Shown: positions 1-6,116, counted from the first letter of the stretch. The stretch: DNA of 7,346 nucleotides from Candidatus Eiseniibacteriota bacterium (GCA_030638405.1 DAOWER010000172.1:1-7346); one strand, 5' to 3'. Translations and numbers: made by a program. The notes: generated by a model from the sequence alone, not told the origin.

Positions 1-419
1 GGGGCGCCGATCCTCAGGATCTCGACTCATATGTGTGGGTGCCGATTGGTGGCGGCCTCTACGACTGCGTCTACTACGGAGACACCGGCTCGATCACCGA
101 GGAACCCTGCGCGCAACTCGATAACGATGAGACCTCCGGATACGGCCCCGAGACCGTGACCGTGCTTCCCGAGCACTCTGACCTCTACACGTATGCTGTG
201 CACCACTTCGGCGGCGACGGAACGCTCCGGACCTCGGAGGCGATTCTGAGAATCTATCAGGGCAATGACCTTCGGCACACAGTCGTAGTTCCTGACCAAT
301 ACTGCGAGGACGATTGGTGGTGGTACGTCTGTACCTTCGACGCGGAATCCGGTCAGTTCACGATCGTCAACACTCTGCAGAATTCTCCACCGCTTCTCAC
401 AGTCCCGTTGCGCAAGTAG
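1..419 (+). CDS. C-terminal part of an exported protein with a YfaP/DUF2135-like domain (partial, 5' end outside window)
   Basis: The reading frame is open from the first complete codon (position 3) to a TAG at 417-419, giving 138 visible residues; the real start lies upstream. The visible part matches the DUF2135/YfaP type of beta-sandwich: an early D-L-D-S-Y motif, then LDNDETSGYGPETVTV, then a Y-x-Y-x-V-H-H strand, then a WWWYVCTF strand and a final FTIVNTL strand. In this family the DLD and LDxDxxxGxGPE segments are the conserved core; the molecular function is unknown, and the domain is usually found in exported or surface proteins. Four cysteines are visible, consistent with disulfides outside the cytoplasm. 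The ATG at codon 33-35 falls inside the conserved domain just after DLDSY, so it is unlikely to be the true start. A strong hairpin terminator follows 44 bp downstream. The domain call is fairly secure; the identity of the whole protein cannot be seen. Confidence 0.72.
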   Translation, partial: GADPQDLDSYVWVPIGGGLYDCVYYGDTGSITEEPCAQLDNDETSGYGPETVTVLPEHSDLYTYAVHHFGGDGTLRTSEAILRIYQGNDLRHTVVVPDQYCEDDWWWYVCTFDAESGQFTIVNTLQNSPPLLTVPLRK

Positions 420-462
420 AGCAGGACAGAGAGTTCAGAACGCGTCCGCCACGGGACGCCAA

Positions 463-503
463 CAGAGAAAGACCCGCCCGGAAGGGTGGGTCTCTCTCTG
501 TTT
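463..503 (+). terminator. Strong intrinsic terminator after the DUF2135-like gene
   Basis: The arms 463-479 (CAGAGAAAGACCCGCCC) and 484-500 (GGGTGGGTCTCTCTCTG) form a 17-bp stem with one A-C mismatch and one G-U wobble, closed by a GGAA (GNRA-type) tetraloop at 480-483. The 3' arm is pyrimidine-rich (TCTCTCTG) and is followed by TTT at 501-503. It lies 44 bp after the TAG of the first gene and about 90 bp before the next promoter, so it separates the two units. Confidence 0.82.
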
Positions 504-589
504 AGACATGCCACGGAAGTGATTCGTGTAGGCGCCACAACGGTGCAGCCGCACACCGGAGAGCCTGCACTGATGACAGGTTCTGACAC

Positions 590-618
590 TTGACAGCCTT
601 CGTGACCTGCTCTACGAT
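590..618 (+). promoter_or_regulatory. Sigma70-type promoter of the outer-membrane barrel gene
   Basis: A perfect -35 hexamer TTGACA (590-595) and a -10 hexamer TACGAT (613-618, 4 of 6 consensus bases) are separated by exactly 17 bp. Transcription would start near 625, leaving a leader of about 60 nt before the ATG at 687. It sits between the upstream terminator and the barrel gene. Found by eye, not experimentally shown. Confidence 0.68.
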
Positions 619-670
619 GCTCGTGCTTCATCGTGATCATGTTTGTGACGGTCGCCTGTCAACTTCAAGA

Positions 671-679
671 GGAGGGAGG
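671..679 (+). promoter_or_regulatory. Shine-Dalgarno deciding the start of the barrel gene
   Basis: GGAGGGAGG lies 7 nt before ATG 687 and 4 nt before the in-frame GTG 684. It favours ATG 687 over the far-upstream in-frame ATG at 633, which has no comparable site. It also places the start directly before the Arg-Arg and hydrophobic core of a signal peptide. Confidence 0.75.
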
Positions 680-686
680 CTTCGTG

Positions 687-1199
687 ATGAGACGTTCGCT
701 CTGTCTGCTCGTCGTATCGCTCGTTCTGGCGGGAGCGCTTGCTGCACCAGCGCAGGCTGGGCAGCGCATCGGCGGCGGCGTTCATTACTTGAGAACGCTC
801 GGTGATATCAAGGACGAGTCCGAATTCGATGAGAACGCTTTTGGTTTCCTCGCGTCCTATCAGCGCGACGTCGCGCTGTTCACGATCGAGGGCGACGTCG
901 AGTGGATTCTCGACTACGGTGGTTCGGGCGACGCGCTGATTCAACCGCAGGCCTATTTGCTCTTCGGCAACTTCTTCTATGGCGGTGCGGGAATCGGCAC
1001 CGGCTACTTCGATGGCGAGTGGTGGAGTGATCCCTTCTACGCCCTGCGTGCGGGTGCGAACTTCATGCTTGCCGGTCTGGATCTAGATGCCTACGCTCTC
1101 TACCGTTTCCATGACACCGAGGTCTTCGAGGGTTTCGGGGAGCAGGACCTCGACTCGATCACTTTCGGCGCCGTGATCCGATTCTCGATCGGCGGCTAG
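687..1199 (+). CDS. Small predicted outer-membrane beta-barrel protein
   Basis: This 170-aa protein begins with a clear signal peptide: MRRS, a hydrophobic stretch (residues 5-20) and an A-Q-A cleavage site after residue 24. The mature part of about 146 residues alternates polar/charged and aromatic or small residues in segments ending in Tyr, Phe or Gly turns. Examples are the strand pair around QPQAYLLFGNFFYGGAGIG, the segment ALRAGANFMLAGLDLDAYALYRF, and a last strand SITFGAVIRFSI. This fits a compact, roughly eight-stranded barrel of the OmpA-like/porin-like fold; I recognise the style but no named family. No enzyme motif is visible, so a structural or pore role is only inferred. The gene has its own promoter (590-618), a strong Shine-Dalgarno and its own terminator (1261-1300), so it is probably monocistronic. 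An upstream in-frame ATG at 633 would spoil the signal peptide and is rejected. Confidence 0.78.
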   Translation: MRRSLCLLVVSLVLAGALAAPAQAGQRIGGGVHYLRTLGDIKDESEFDENAFGFLASYQRDVALFTIEGDVEWILDYGGSGDALIQPQAYLLFGNFFYGGAGIGTGYFDGEWWSDPFYALRAGANFMLAGLDLDAYALYRFHDTEVFEGFGEQDLDSITFGAVIRFSIGG

Positions 1200-1260
1200 C
1201 ACGCTTGCTCGAGCCAGTGCTGGACGAAGTCCTACCCTGCCTGCACGAGGAGGGACACCA

Positions 1261-1300
1261 GACGCAAGAAACCCGGCCGAACGGCCGGGCTTCTTGCGTC
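1261..1300 (+). terminator. Long hairpin terminator after the barrel gene
   Basis: The arms 1261-1279 (GACGCAAGAAACCCGGCCG) and 1282-1300 (CGGCCGGGCTTCTTGCGTC) are complementary over 19 positions with one A-C mismatch at 1271/1290. The GC-rich top of the stem is followed by CTTCTTG, a broken U-tract that can itself pair with the AAGAA on the 5' side, so it could stop transcription in either direction. It lies 61 bp after the barrel gene stop and runs into the FlgD relic. Confidence 0.8.
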
Positions 1301-1488
1301 ACAGGTTGGCCTGGCCCGGATTCATTGAGCAGGACGATGCCGCTCCCGGAGCCGCTGGCGAACACCGGCTCACCTGGGACGCGACGGACGAGAGGGGCGG
1401 ACCCATTGCCTCGGGGGTGTACCTTGTCAGAGGACGCGCGGCCGGGCGGTCGAGCTACCGCGGGCTCGTGATCGTGAGAAGGCCGTGA
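1294..1488 (+). pseudogene. Relic of a FlgD Ig-like C-terminal domain (gene body missing)
   Basis: This frame of up to 64 residues ends in TGA at 1486-1488. From about 1321 it reads like the end of a FlgD-type Ig domain (FlgD_ig/CHU_C-like tails of secreted proteins): G-E-H-R-L-T-W-D (W28, D29), then D-E-R-G-G-P-I-A-S-G-V-Y (S40, G41, Y43), then a closing GLVIVRRP strand. In this family the consensus runs G-x-H-x-x-x-W-D-G-x-D-x-x-G-x-x-V-x-S-G-V-Y. Such domains normally close large exported proteins, yet the start of the domain and the whole gene body are absent. The only usable starts are TTG codons inside or beside the terminator hairpin (1261-1300), with no Shine-Dalgarno. I therefore read it as the surviving 3' end of a deleted or displaced gene. 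A functional small protein is possible but unlikely. The domain assignment is firmer than the relic interpretation. Confidence 0.66.
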
Positions 1489-1686
1489 CCGAGCTCCACC
1501 TTTGCAGCCAGCTCCGATGGTCTACGGCGAGCAAGTGAGCAGATGAGGCCCGGACCCGGGGGCCGGTCTTCGACAGGTACGGTACGCGCGAGGACGCCTC
1601 CGCCACGTTGACCTCTCCGTCGGGGATGACATCCCACCGACCGAATCGGGAAGTATCTTTACTCGGTGTCGAAGATCGAATCGACC

Positions 1687-1695
1687 TGATATACT
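1687..1695 (+). promoter_or_regulatory. Extended -10 promoter of the lipoprotein sulfatase-like gene
   Basis: TGATATACT contains the extended -10 TG (1687-1688) one base before TATACT (1690-1695, 5 of 6 consensus bases). No good -35 is present at 16-18 bp, as allowed for extended -10 promoters. Transcription from near 1702 would leave a leader of only about 17 nt that is mostly the Shine-Dalgarno. Confidence 0.5.
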
Positions 1696-1704
1696 GGTCG
1701 CGGC

Positions 1705-1711
1705 GAGGAGG
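1705..1711 (+). promoter_or_regulatory. Shine-Dalgarno deciding the GTG start of the first sulfatase-like gene
   Basis: GAGGAGG ends 7 nt before GTG 1719. It selects this GTG over the in-frame ATG at 1608, which would add 37 residues in front of the lipoprotein signal and would lie upstream of the likely promoter at 1687-1695. Confidence 0.7.
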
Positions 1712-1718
1712 CGGTGGC

Positions 1719-3017
1719 GTGAAGACGACAATCGGTTCCATTCTACTGACTGCAGTGCTCCTGTTGGGCACGTCGTGCACCACCGCGCCGGCGCCTGAGC
1801 CCAACGTCGTGCTCATCGTCATCGACACCCTCCGACCGGACCACCTGCCGTTCCACGGATATCACAAGAACACCGCCCCCTTCCTCTCGCGACTGGCCGC
1901 GAGCGGCGTCGTTTTCGAACGAGCGCGCTCGACCTCATCCTGGACAGCGCCGGGCACCGCGTCCATCGTGACCTCGCTCAACCCGGTCCAGCACGGTGTG
2001 CTCAAGGGACTTCTGGCCGTCCAGATGCTGCAGAGGGTGGACCCGCACATCACGGTCAACCGCATCCCCGACGCCGTCGTAACGGCAGCGGAAGCGCTCA
2101 AGGAAGCCGGCTACTCCACCTGGGGAGTGAGCGACAACCTCAACATCGGTTTCGAGGAGGGCTTCGACCAGGGCTTCGACCGGTTCCGGACCTCCAACGA
2201 TGCCGGGGCCGCGACGGTCAACGCAAGAGCGCGCAAATGGGTTACTGAGATGCAGGCAGGCGAGCCTTACTTCCTCTACCTCCACTACATGGACCCGCAC
2301 CGGCCGTACCTGAAGAGGGCGCCCTGGTATGAGCCGGGGGAGGGAGAGCTGCTGGATTCCATCTCGGCCTACGACAGTGAAATCAACTACGTTGACTCAA
2401 AGATCAAGGAGCTCTTTGAGCTCATGCGGTGGGATCGCAACACGCTCATAATCGTCACCTCGGACCACGGCGAGGAATTCCGAGAGCACGGCGGTTGGGA
2501 CCACGCGAGGACGCTTTACGAGGAGGTGCTGGCCGTGCCTCTGTTCATCTGCTCCTCCTCCGAGACGTTGGCCGCCGGGCGCATCGAGGAGCCTGCCTCC
2601 GTCCTGGATATTCTCCCGACACTGAGGGACTACGTCGGGCTGCCCCCCAATCCCATCGAGCAGGGGCTGAGCCTCCTGCCTGTTATCCGCGGGGAAGGTC
2701 GGCTGCCCGAGGACAGGCCGTTCTACTCGGACCTGCGCAGCCCGCCATGGTTCGGGAATCAGACCCTCAAGGCCGTTGTTCGTGGGGACGACAAGTACAT
2801 CCTGACGGTGCCGGACACGGAGGAGCTCTACGACCTCACGGCCGACCCCGGCGAGCAAACCTCGGTCCTCGCGGAGCGCCGGTCGCTGGCCGCTGAGCTG
2901 CGGGGGGAGCTGGACGCCTTCGAGCAGAGCTGCACCAAGTTCGCGCAGGAGGAAGTCGCCGTCGAGCTCGACGAGGAAGCCGTCGAGAAGCTGAAAGCGC
3001 TGGGGTACGTGCAGTAA
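1719..3017 (+). CDS. Sulfatase/alkaline phosphatase-superfamily lipoprotein with Thr nucleophile
   Basis: This 432-aa protein (GTG start) has a short signal ending in LLLGTSC. Cys20 fits the lipoprotein lipobox pattern, with a Thr/Ala/Pro-rich linker to about residue 28, so it is probably a membrane-anchored periplasmic or surface enzyme. The catalytic domain starts at NVVLIVIDTLRPDH (D36 metal ligand). The nucleophile loop is S-W-T-A-P-G-T (Thr76), where classical sulfatases have C/S-x-P-S-R. Next come HYMDPHRPY (H189-Y197) and the metal motif TSDHGEEF (D249, H250) with downstream His257 and His262. The chain ends in KLKALGYVQ, a tail seen on many relatives. D36, T76, D249 and H250 match the single-metal pattern of LtaS/EptA-type transferases. 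The second Asp of the sulfatase 'DD' pair is Thr37. The substrate cannot be read from sequence: a sulfate or phosphate ester hydrolase, or a phospho-group transferase, are all possible. The superfamily is secure; annotation as a true sulfatase is doubtful. Confidence 0.88.
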   Translation: MKTTIGSILLTAVLLLGTSCTTAPAPEPNVVLIVIDTLRPDHLPFHGYHKNTAPFLSRLAASGVVFERARSTSSWTAPGTASIVTSLNPVQHGVLKGLLAVQMLQRVDPHITVNRIPDAVVTAAEALKEAGYSTWGVSDNLNIGFEEGFDQGFDRFRTSNDAGAATVNARARKWVTEMQAGEPYFLYLHYMDPHRPYLKRAPWYEPGEGELLDSISAYDSEINYVDSKIKELFELMRWDRNTLIIVTSDHGEEFREHGGWDHARTLYEEVLAVPLFICSSSETLAAGRIEEPASVLDILPTLRDYVGLPPNPIEQGLSLLPVIRGEGRLPEDRPFYSDLRSPPWFGNQTLKAVVRGDDKYILTVPDTEELYDLTADPGEQTSVLAERRSLAAELRGELDAFEQSCTKFAQEEVAVELDEEAVEKLKALGYVQ

Positions 3018-3019
3018 CG

Positions 3020-3057
3020 GTCCCGACACGGTCCGGGACTCCCCGGTTGCGTCGGGG
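3020..3057. terminator. Possible terminator hairpins between convergent genes
   Basis: Two small GC hairpins lie in the 51-bp gap between the convergent stops. GTCCCG (3020-3025) pairs with CGGGAC (3034-3039) across an 8-nt loop. CCCCG (3041-3045) pairs with CGGGG (3053-3057) across a 7-nt loop. Neither is followed by a T-tract on either strand, so termination here is plausible from position more than from structure. Confidence 0.38.
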
Positions 3058-3068
3058 CCTGGCGCTCC

Positions 3069-4364
3069 CTACTGGATGTAGCCCAAGGCCTTCAGCCTCT
3101 CTCGCGTCGCGTCGTCGATGTGTACGCTGTCGCTCTCTGCGACCTCTCCTTCGACGAACGACGCGAGCTGAGCGAGCAGCCCCTGCACGCGCTCATCACC
3201 CTCATCGTAGATGTTGCGGGTCTCTCCGGGGTCCTCGGAGAGGTCGTACAGGAACGTCCCCGCGGTGACGTTGCGGACCTGCGAGAACGTCCCTCGTACC
3301 GCCCAGGGAATCAAGTTGGTATCGGCGGGGGCGATGGCGACCAGCTTGAGGTCACCATCTATGACCGCGCGCTGGTGGTATCCCGGCGGACGGTCCCGCT
3401 CCATGAACACCGGCGAGCTCTCGTAGGTCCCGCTCAGAAGATCCGTGCCCGGTAGTCCCTCGGGCACGCCGTCCACGCCGAGCAGCGAGAGCACCGTCGG
3501 CATCAAATCGATCTGCTGTGCACGAACATCGGTCGTGCCCGGGGCGATGCCGGGGCCCGCCATCACCAGCGGGACCCTCATCACTTCTTCGTAGGACGTG
3601 TAGTGAAACTCCCCGCCGTGCTCGCCGAATTCCTCGCCGTGATCGGACGTGAAGATGATGACGGTGCGGTCGAGCATGCTGCGCTCGCTCAGCGCGTCCA
3701 CCAGACGACCGATGTGGTGGTCGGTGAACGCGATCTCCTGGTCGTACCGTTCCACGGGCTCATCCCCGAATTTGCTCCACTCGTCGTGCTCGAGGTACTC
3801 GAAGTGCGGGTCGAAGTAGTGGACCCACATGAAGAACGGTTCCTGGAGCCTGTCGAGGTCGTCGATGGCGAGGTCGCTGATGCGCCCAGCCGTTGATGTG
3901 TCATGAGGATGTCCCGTCTGGAGCACGCTGTAGTCGAACTTCCGGAAGCCGTTGTTGAGTCCGTGCCGCGGCGTGAGCAGCAAGTGGCTCACGAACCCGC
4001 GCGTGTCGTAGCCTTCATCAAGGAGGATGCCGGCGATGGTGGGCAGGCCCCAGTTCAGCGAGCGGTGGAAGTCGGTCGCTCCCGTGGCGCTCGGGTAGAG
4101 CCCGGTGAAGAGCGTGGCCATCGCGGGGAGTGTCCAGCCCGCTTGGCTGTGGGCGTTTGTGAAAACCAATCCGCGTGCGGCGAGGGCGTCGATGTTAGGG
4201 GAAACTGGGAGGTCGTGCCCCGCGTAGCCCAGATGGTCGTGCCTGAGCGTATCGACGCAGATGAAGAGGACGTTACTGCGACTCTCCCGGAAGGGGCCGA
4301 GCCACAGGAGGGCGCCCGCGATGACGCAGACGGCCACTGCGGTGAATATGAGGCGAGTGCGCAT
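3069..4364 (-). CDS. Membrane-anchored sulfatase/alkaline phosphatase-superfamily enzyme with Thr nucleophile
   Basis: This 431-aa protein starts at the ATG at 4364, which has GGAG 7 nt upstream. An in-frame ATG at 4418 adds 18 residues before the hydrophobic segment but has no Shine-Dalgarno. Residues 5-23 form a signal anchor or uncleaved signal without a lipobox, so the enzyme probably sits on the outer face of the inner membrane. The catalytic domain begins NVLFICVDTLRHDHLGYAG (D38). The nucleophile loop is G-W-T-L-P-A-M (Thr78), with no Cys/Ser-x-Pro-Ser-Arg. It continues HYFDPHFEY (H182-Y190), TSDHGEEFGEHGGEFH (D241, H242, H249, H254) and ends RLKALGYIQ, the same tail as the convergent neighbour. 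The pair are clearly homologous but divergent, and may not be recent duplicates. Like its neighbour it resembles Thr-dependent, formylglycine-independent members. Substrate unknown; it is divergent from a GT39-type glycosyltransferase gene, which hints at envelope glycan or lipid metabolism. Confidence 0.88.
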   Translation of the reverse strand: MRTRLIFTAVAVCVIAGALLWLGPFRESRSNVLFICVDTLRHDHLGYAGHDLPVSPNIDALAARGLVFTNAHSQAGWTLPAMATLFTGLYPSATGATDFHRSLNWGLPTIAGILLDEGYDTRGFVSHLLLTPRHGLNNGFRKFDYSVLQTGHPHDTSTAGRISDLAIDDLDRLQEPFFMWVHYFDPHFEYLEHDEWSKFGDEPVERYDQEIAFTDHHIGRLVDALSERSMLDRTVIIFTSDHGEEFGEHGGEFHYTSYEEVMRVPLVMAGPGIAPGTTDVRAQQIDLMPTVLSLLGVDGVPEGLPGTDLLSGTYESSPVFMERDRPPGYHQRAVIDGDLKLVAIAPADTNLIPWAVRGTFSQVRNVTAGTFLYDLSEDPGETRNIYDEGDERVQGLLAQLASFVEGEVAESDSVHIDDATRERLKALGYIQ

Positions 4365-4371
4365 CGTGCGG

Positions 4372-4375
4372 CTCC
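4372..4375 (-). promoter_or_regulatory. Shine-Dalgarno deciding the start of the minus-strand sulfatase-like gene
   Basis: On the minus strand GGAG (plus-strand CTCC at 4372-4375) is 7 nt from the ATG at 4364. The alternative in-frame ATG at 4418 is preceded on the minus strand by a CCTCCC-containing stretch with no purine-rich site. The downstream ATG is therefore preferred. Confidence 0.55.
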
Positions 4376-4416
4376 AGCCGGAGTCCTTCGTTCGCGCGTG
4401 AGACAGGGACCGGTCC

Positions 4417-4422
4417 ATTGTA
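4417..4422 (-). promoter_or_regulatory. Possible -10 element of the minus-strand sulfatase-like gene
   Basis: On the minus strand TACAAT matches 5 of 6 bases of the -10 consensus and would start transcription near 4410, about 46 nt before the preferred ATG. The -35 region at 17 bp (TATCAA) is poor. The match overlaps the rejected upstream ATG at 4418, which agrees with the downstream start. Weak evidence. Confidence 0.3.
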
Positions 4423-4463
4423 TCGTTGCGGGAGGTCGATTGATAGGGCGCATACGGGGGCGC

Positions 4464-4491
4464 TTGCCGAACCCGCAGCGGGTGTGATAGC
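4464..4491 (+). promoter_or_regulatory. Weak candidate promoter of the GT39-like gene
   Basis: TTGCCG (4464-4469) and GATAGC (4486-4491) are 16 bp apart, with a TG one base before the -10-like hexamer. The -35 matches at 4 of 6 and the -10 at only 3 of 6. It is the best plus-strand candidate I see in the 210-bp divergent spacer (4365-4574), which otherwise holds only a small inverted repeat, CCCG-cag-CGGG, at 4472-4482. Confidence 0.25.
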
Positions 4492-4574
4492 GTCGGAAGT
4501 CCTGTCCGTAGTGTCGCCTTGGAGTCCCACGATGCGCGGCCTCAGACGAGTTCAGCAGAACCACGGAGCCCCGG

Positions 4575-6116
4575 ATGCCGAAAGAGACCCAAGCGCGACA
4601 CCGGCTCCTGAGCGACACGGCGATTCTCATCTACATCGCCCTCGCCAGGCTTGTCGTCCATCTGCTCACGAACGGCGGCTACGGAATCGCCCGCGATGAG
4701 CTCTACTACATCGCGTGCGGGAATCACCTGGACTGGGGCTACGTCGACCATCCTCCGCTGACGCCGCTCCTGGCGCGGCTGGTGACGTCCGTGGCGGGGA
4801 CGTCGCTCGCGGCGGTGCGCTTCCTGCCGGCGGTCGTGGCGGCGGCGACCACGTTCGTCGCGGGGCGCATCGCCAGGGAGTTGGGTGGGAAGCTCTTTGC
4901 GCAGGTACTCACGGCCCTGGCAGTCACAGTGGGTTACAGCTCGCTGCTTTTCGGGACGGTCCTGACCACGAATGTCTTCGATCAGTTCTTCTGGGCCGTC
5001 GCTCTCTACCTCTTCGTGGTGATACTCGTCCGCGGCAGTGTGCGCCACTGGCTGTGGCTGGGGGCGGTGCTCGGACTCGGGCTCATGAACAAGCACACCA
5101 TCGTCTTTCTCGGGGGCGCTCTGTTTGCGGGGCTCGTGTTCTCGGATGAGCGGAAGCACCTCGCCTCGCGCTGGCCGTGGTACGCGGCCGGGATGGCACT
5201 CCTCATCTTCCTTCCCAACGTTGTGTGGCAGGCGCAGCACGGCTGGCCGACGCTCGAGTTCCTGGAACGCGCCGAGATCAACAGGATGCCGAGGGTCGCT
5301 CCCTGGGGATTCTTCGTCGGGCAGGTGTTCTCCCTCCATCTGTTGCTCGTTCCTGTCTGGCTCATCGGTCTCTGGCGGTCTCTGGCGGGGAAGGATGAAC
5401 AGAAGCTCCGCCCGATAGGGCTCGCCTATCTGGTCCTGTTCGTCTACTTCCTGCTCTCGCGAGCGAAGGGTTACTACCTCGTTCCGTTCTATCCGCCGCT
5501 CCTGGCGCTCGGGTGGGTCGCGATCGAGCACTGGATGGCAGCGCGGGAGCTGCGGTGGGCGCCGGCGACAGCCGCGGCCGTGCTGCTCGCAGGAGGGATC
5601 GTCACGGCGCCCCTGGCGCTCCCAGTGCTCGAGCCGGAGATGCTCATTCGGTACGCGCCTGCCATCGACCGGAGTCTCCAGGATCGTGCGCCCAGCGAGA
5701 CGAAGATGCCGGACGCATTCCAGGACATGTTTGGCTGGGAGGAGATGGTTGCTGCTGTGGCCGAGGTCTACCACGCTCTGCCGCCCGAGGAGCGTGCCGT
5801 CGCCTCAATCTCGGGCAACAACTACGGGCAGGCCGCCGCCATCGACTTCTTCGGTCCGAAGTACGACCTTCCGAAGTCCATCTCTTCGCACAACAGCTAC
5901 TGGTACTGGGGACCGAGGGACTACACGGGGGAGGTGTTCATCACGGTGGGGGTTCGCCTCGAGGCTCTGCAGGGGGCGTTCGAATCGGTCGAACTCGCTG
6001 CCGTCATCGAGCACCCTTACGTCATATGGTACGAGACCGACCAGCCCGTCTATGTCTGGCGGCACATGGTGATGCCTCTCAGCGACCTGTGGCCGCGCAT
6101 GCGGCTCTTCTACTAG
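4575..6116 (+). CDS. GT39/PMT_2-type membrane glycosyltransferase
   Basis: This 513-aa protein (ATG, with GGAG 6 nt upstream) has about ten hydrophobic segments between residues 14 and 352, then a soluble C-terminal part. The first periplasmic loop carries RDELYY (D41, E42) and WGYVDHPPL (D58, H59), the hallmark acidic loop of GT-C enzymes of the GT39/ArnT/PMT_2 type, where the Asp acts in catalysis. A later loop has RAKGYYLVPFYPPLLALG (296-313), also typical. The C-terminal domain has GNNYGQAAAIDFFGP (N415-) and SSHNSYWYWGP (H439-), which recur in uncharacterised bacterial GT39 proteins. These enzymes move a sugar from a polyprenyl-phosphate donor to a lipid or protein acceptor on the outer face of the inner membrane. 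Donor and acceptor cannot be told here. Length is normal for the family and no damage is seen. It is divergent from the minus-strand sulfatase-like gene; no terminator is evident in the 117 bp that follow. Confidence 0.88.
   Translation: MPKETQARHRLLSDTAILIYIALARLVVHLLTNGGYGIARDELYYIACGNHLDWGYVDHPPLTPLLARLVTSVAGTSLAAVRFLPAVVAAATTFVAGRIARELGGKLFAQVLTALAVTVGYSSLLFGTVLTTNVFDQFFWAVALYLFVVILVRGSVRHWLWLGAVLGLGLMNKHTIVFLGGALFAGLVFSDERKHLASRWPWYAAGMALLIFLPNVVWQAQHGWPTLEFLERAEINRMPRVAPWGFFVGQVFSLHLLLVPVWLIGLWRSLAGKDEQKLRPIGLAYLVLFVYFLLSRAKGYYLVPFYPPLLALGWVAIEHWMAARELRWAPATAAAVLLAGGIVTAPLALPVLEPEMLIRYAPAIDRSLQDRAPSETKMPDAFQDMFGWEEMVAAVAEVYHALPPEERAVASISGNNYGQAAAIDFFGPKYDLPKSISSHNSYWYWGPRDYTGEVFITVGVRLEALQGAFESVELAAVIEHPYVIWYETDQPVYVWRHMVMPLSDLWPRMRLFY

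Noticed and set aside
1545..1566. GC-rich imperfect inverted repeat (GGCCC ... GGGCC) as a possible terminator for the FlgD relic
   Set aside because: Only a 5-bp stem with several alternative pairings in a C/G-rich stretch and no T-tract; not distinguishable from base composition.
1608..1718. N-terminal extension of the first sulfatase-like gene from the ATG at 1608
   Set aside because: It lies upstream of the likely extended -10 promoter and would put 37 polar residues before a lipoprotein signal; GTG 1719 has a good Shine-Dalgarno.
1427..1828. Minus-strand frames across the 1489-1718 spacer as a small gene
   Set aside because: Arg/Ser-rich translation with no signal, domain or ribosome site; the frame runs into the antisense of the sulfatase-like signal peptide.
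2397..3029. 210-aa minus-strand frame opposite the first sulfatase-like gene
   Set aside because: Shadow of the well-supported plus-strand coding sequence; no recognisable motif and no Shine-Dalgarno-supported start.
3903..4487. 194-aa plus-strand frame opposite the N-terminus of the second sulfatase-like gene
   Set aside because: Low-complexity charged translation in the antisense of conserved catalytic motifs; it also spans the likely divergent promoter region.
4542..5774. 410-aa open frame on the minus strand, antisense to the GT39-like gene
   Set aside because: The translation is rich in Arg, Glu, Pro and His with no domain or hydrophobic core, typical of the shadow frame of a GC-rich gene. 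The plus strand carries a clear membrane glycosyltransferase.
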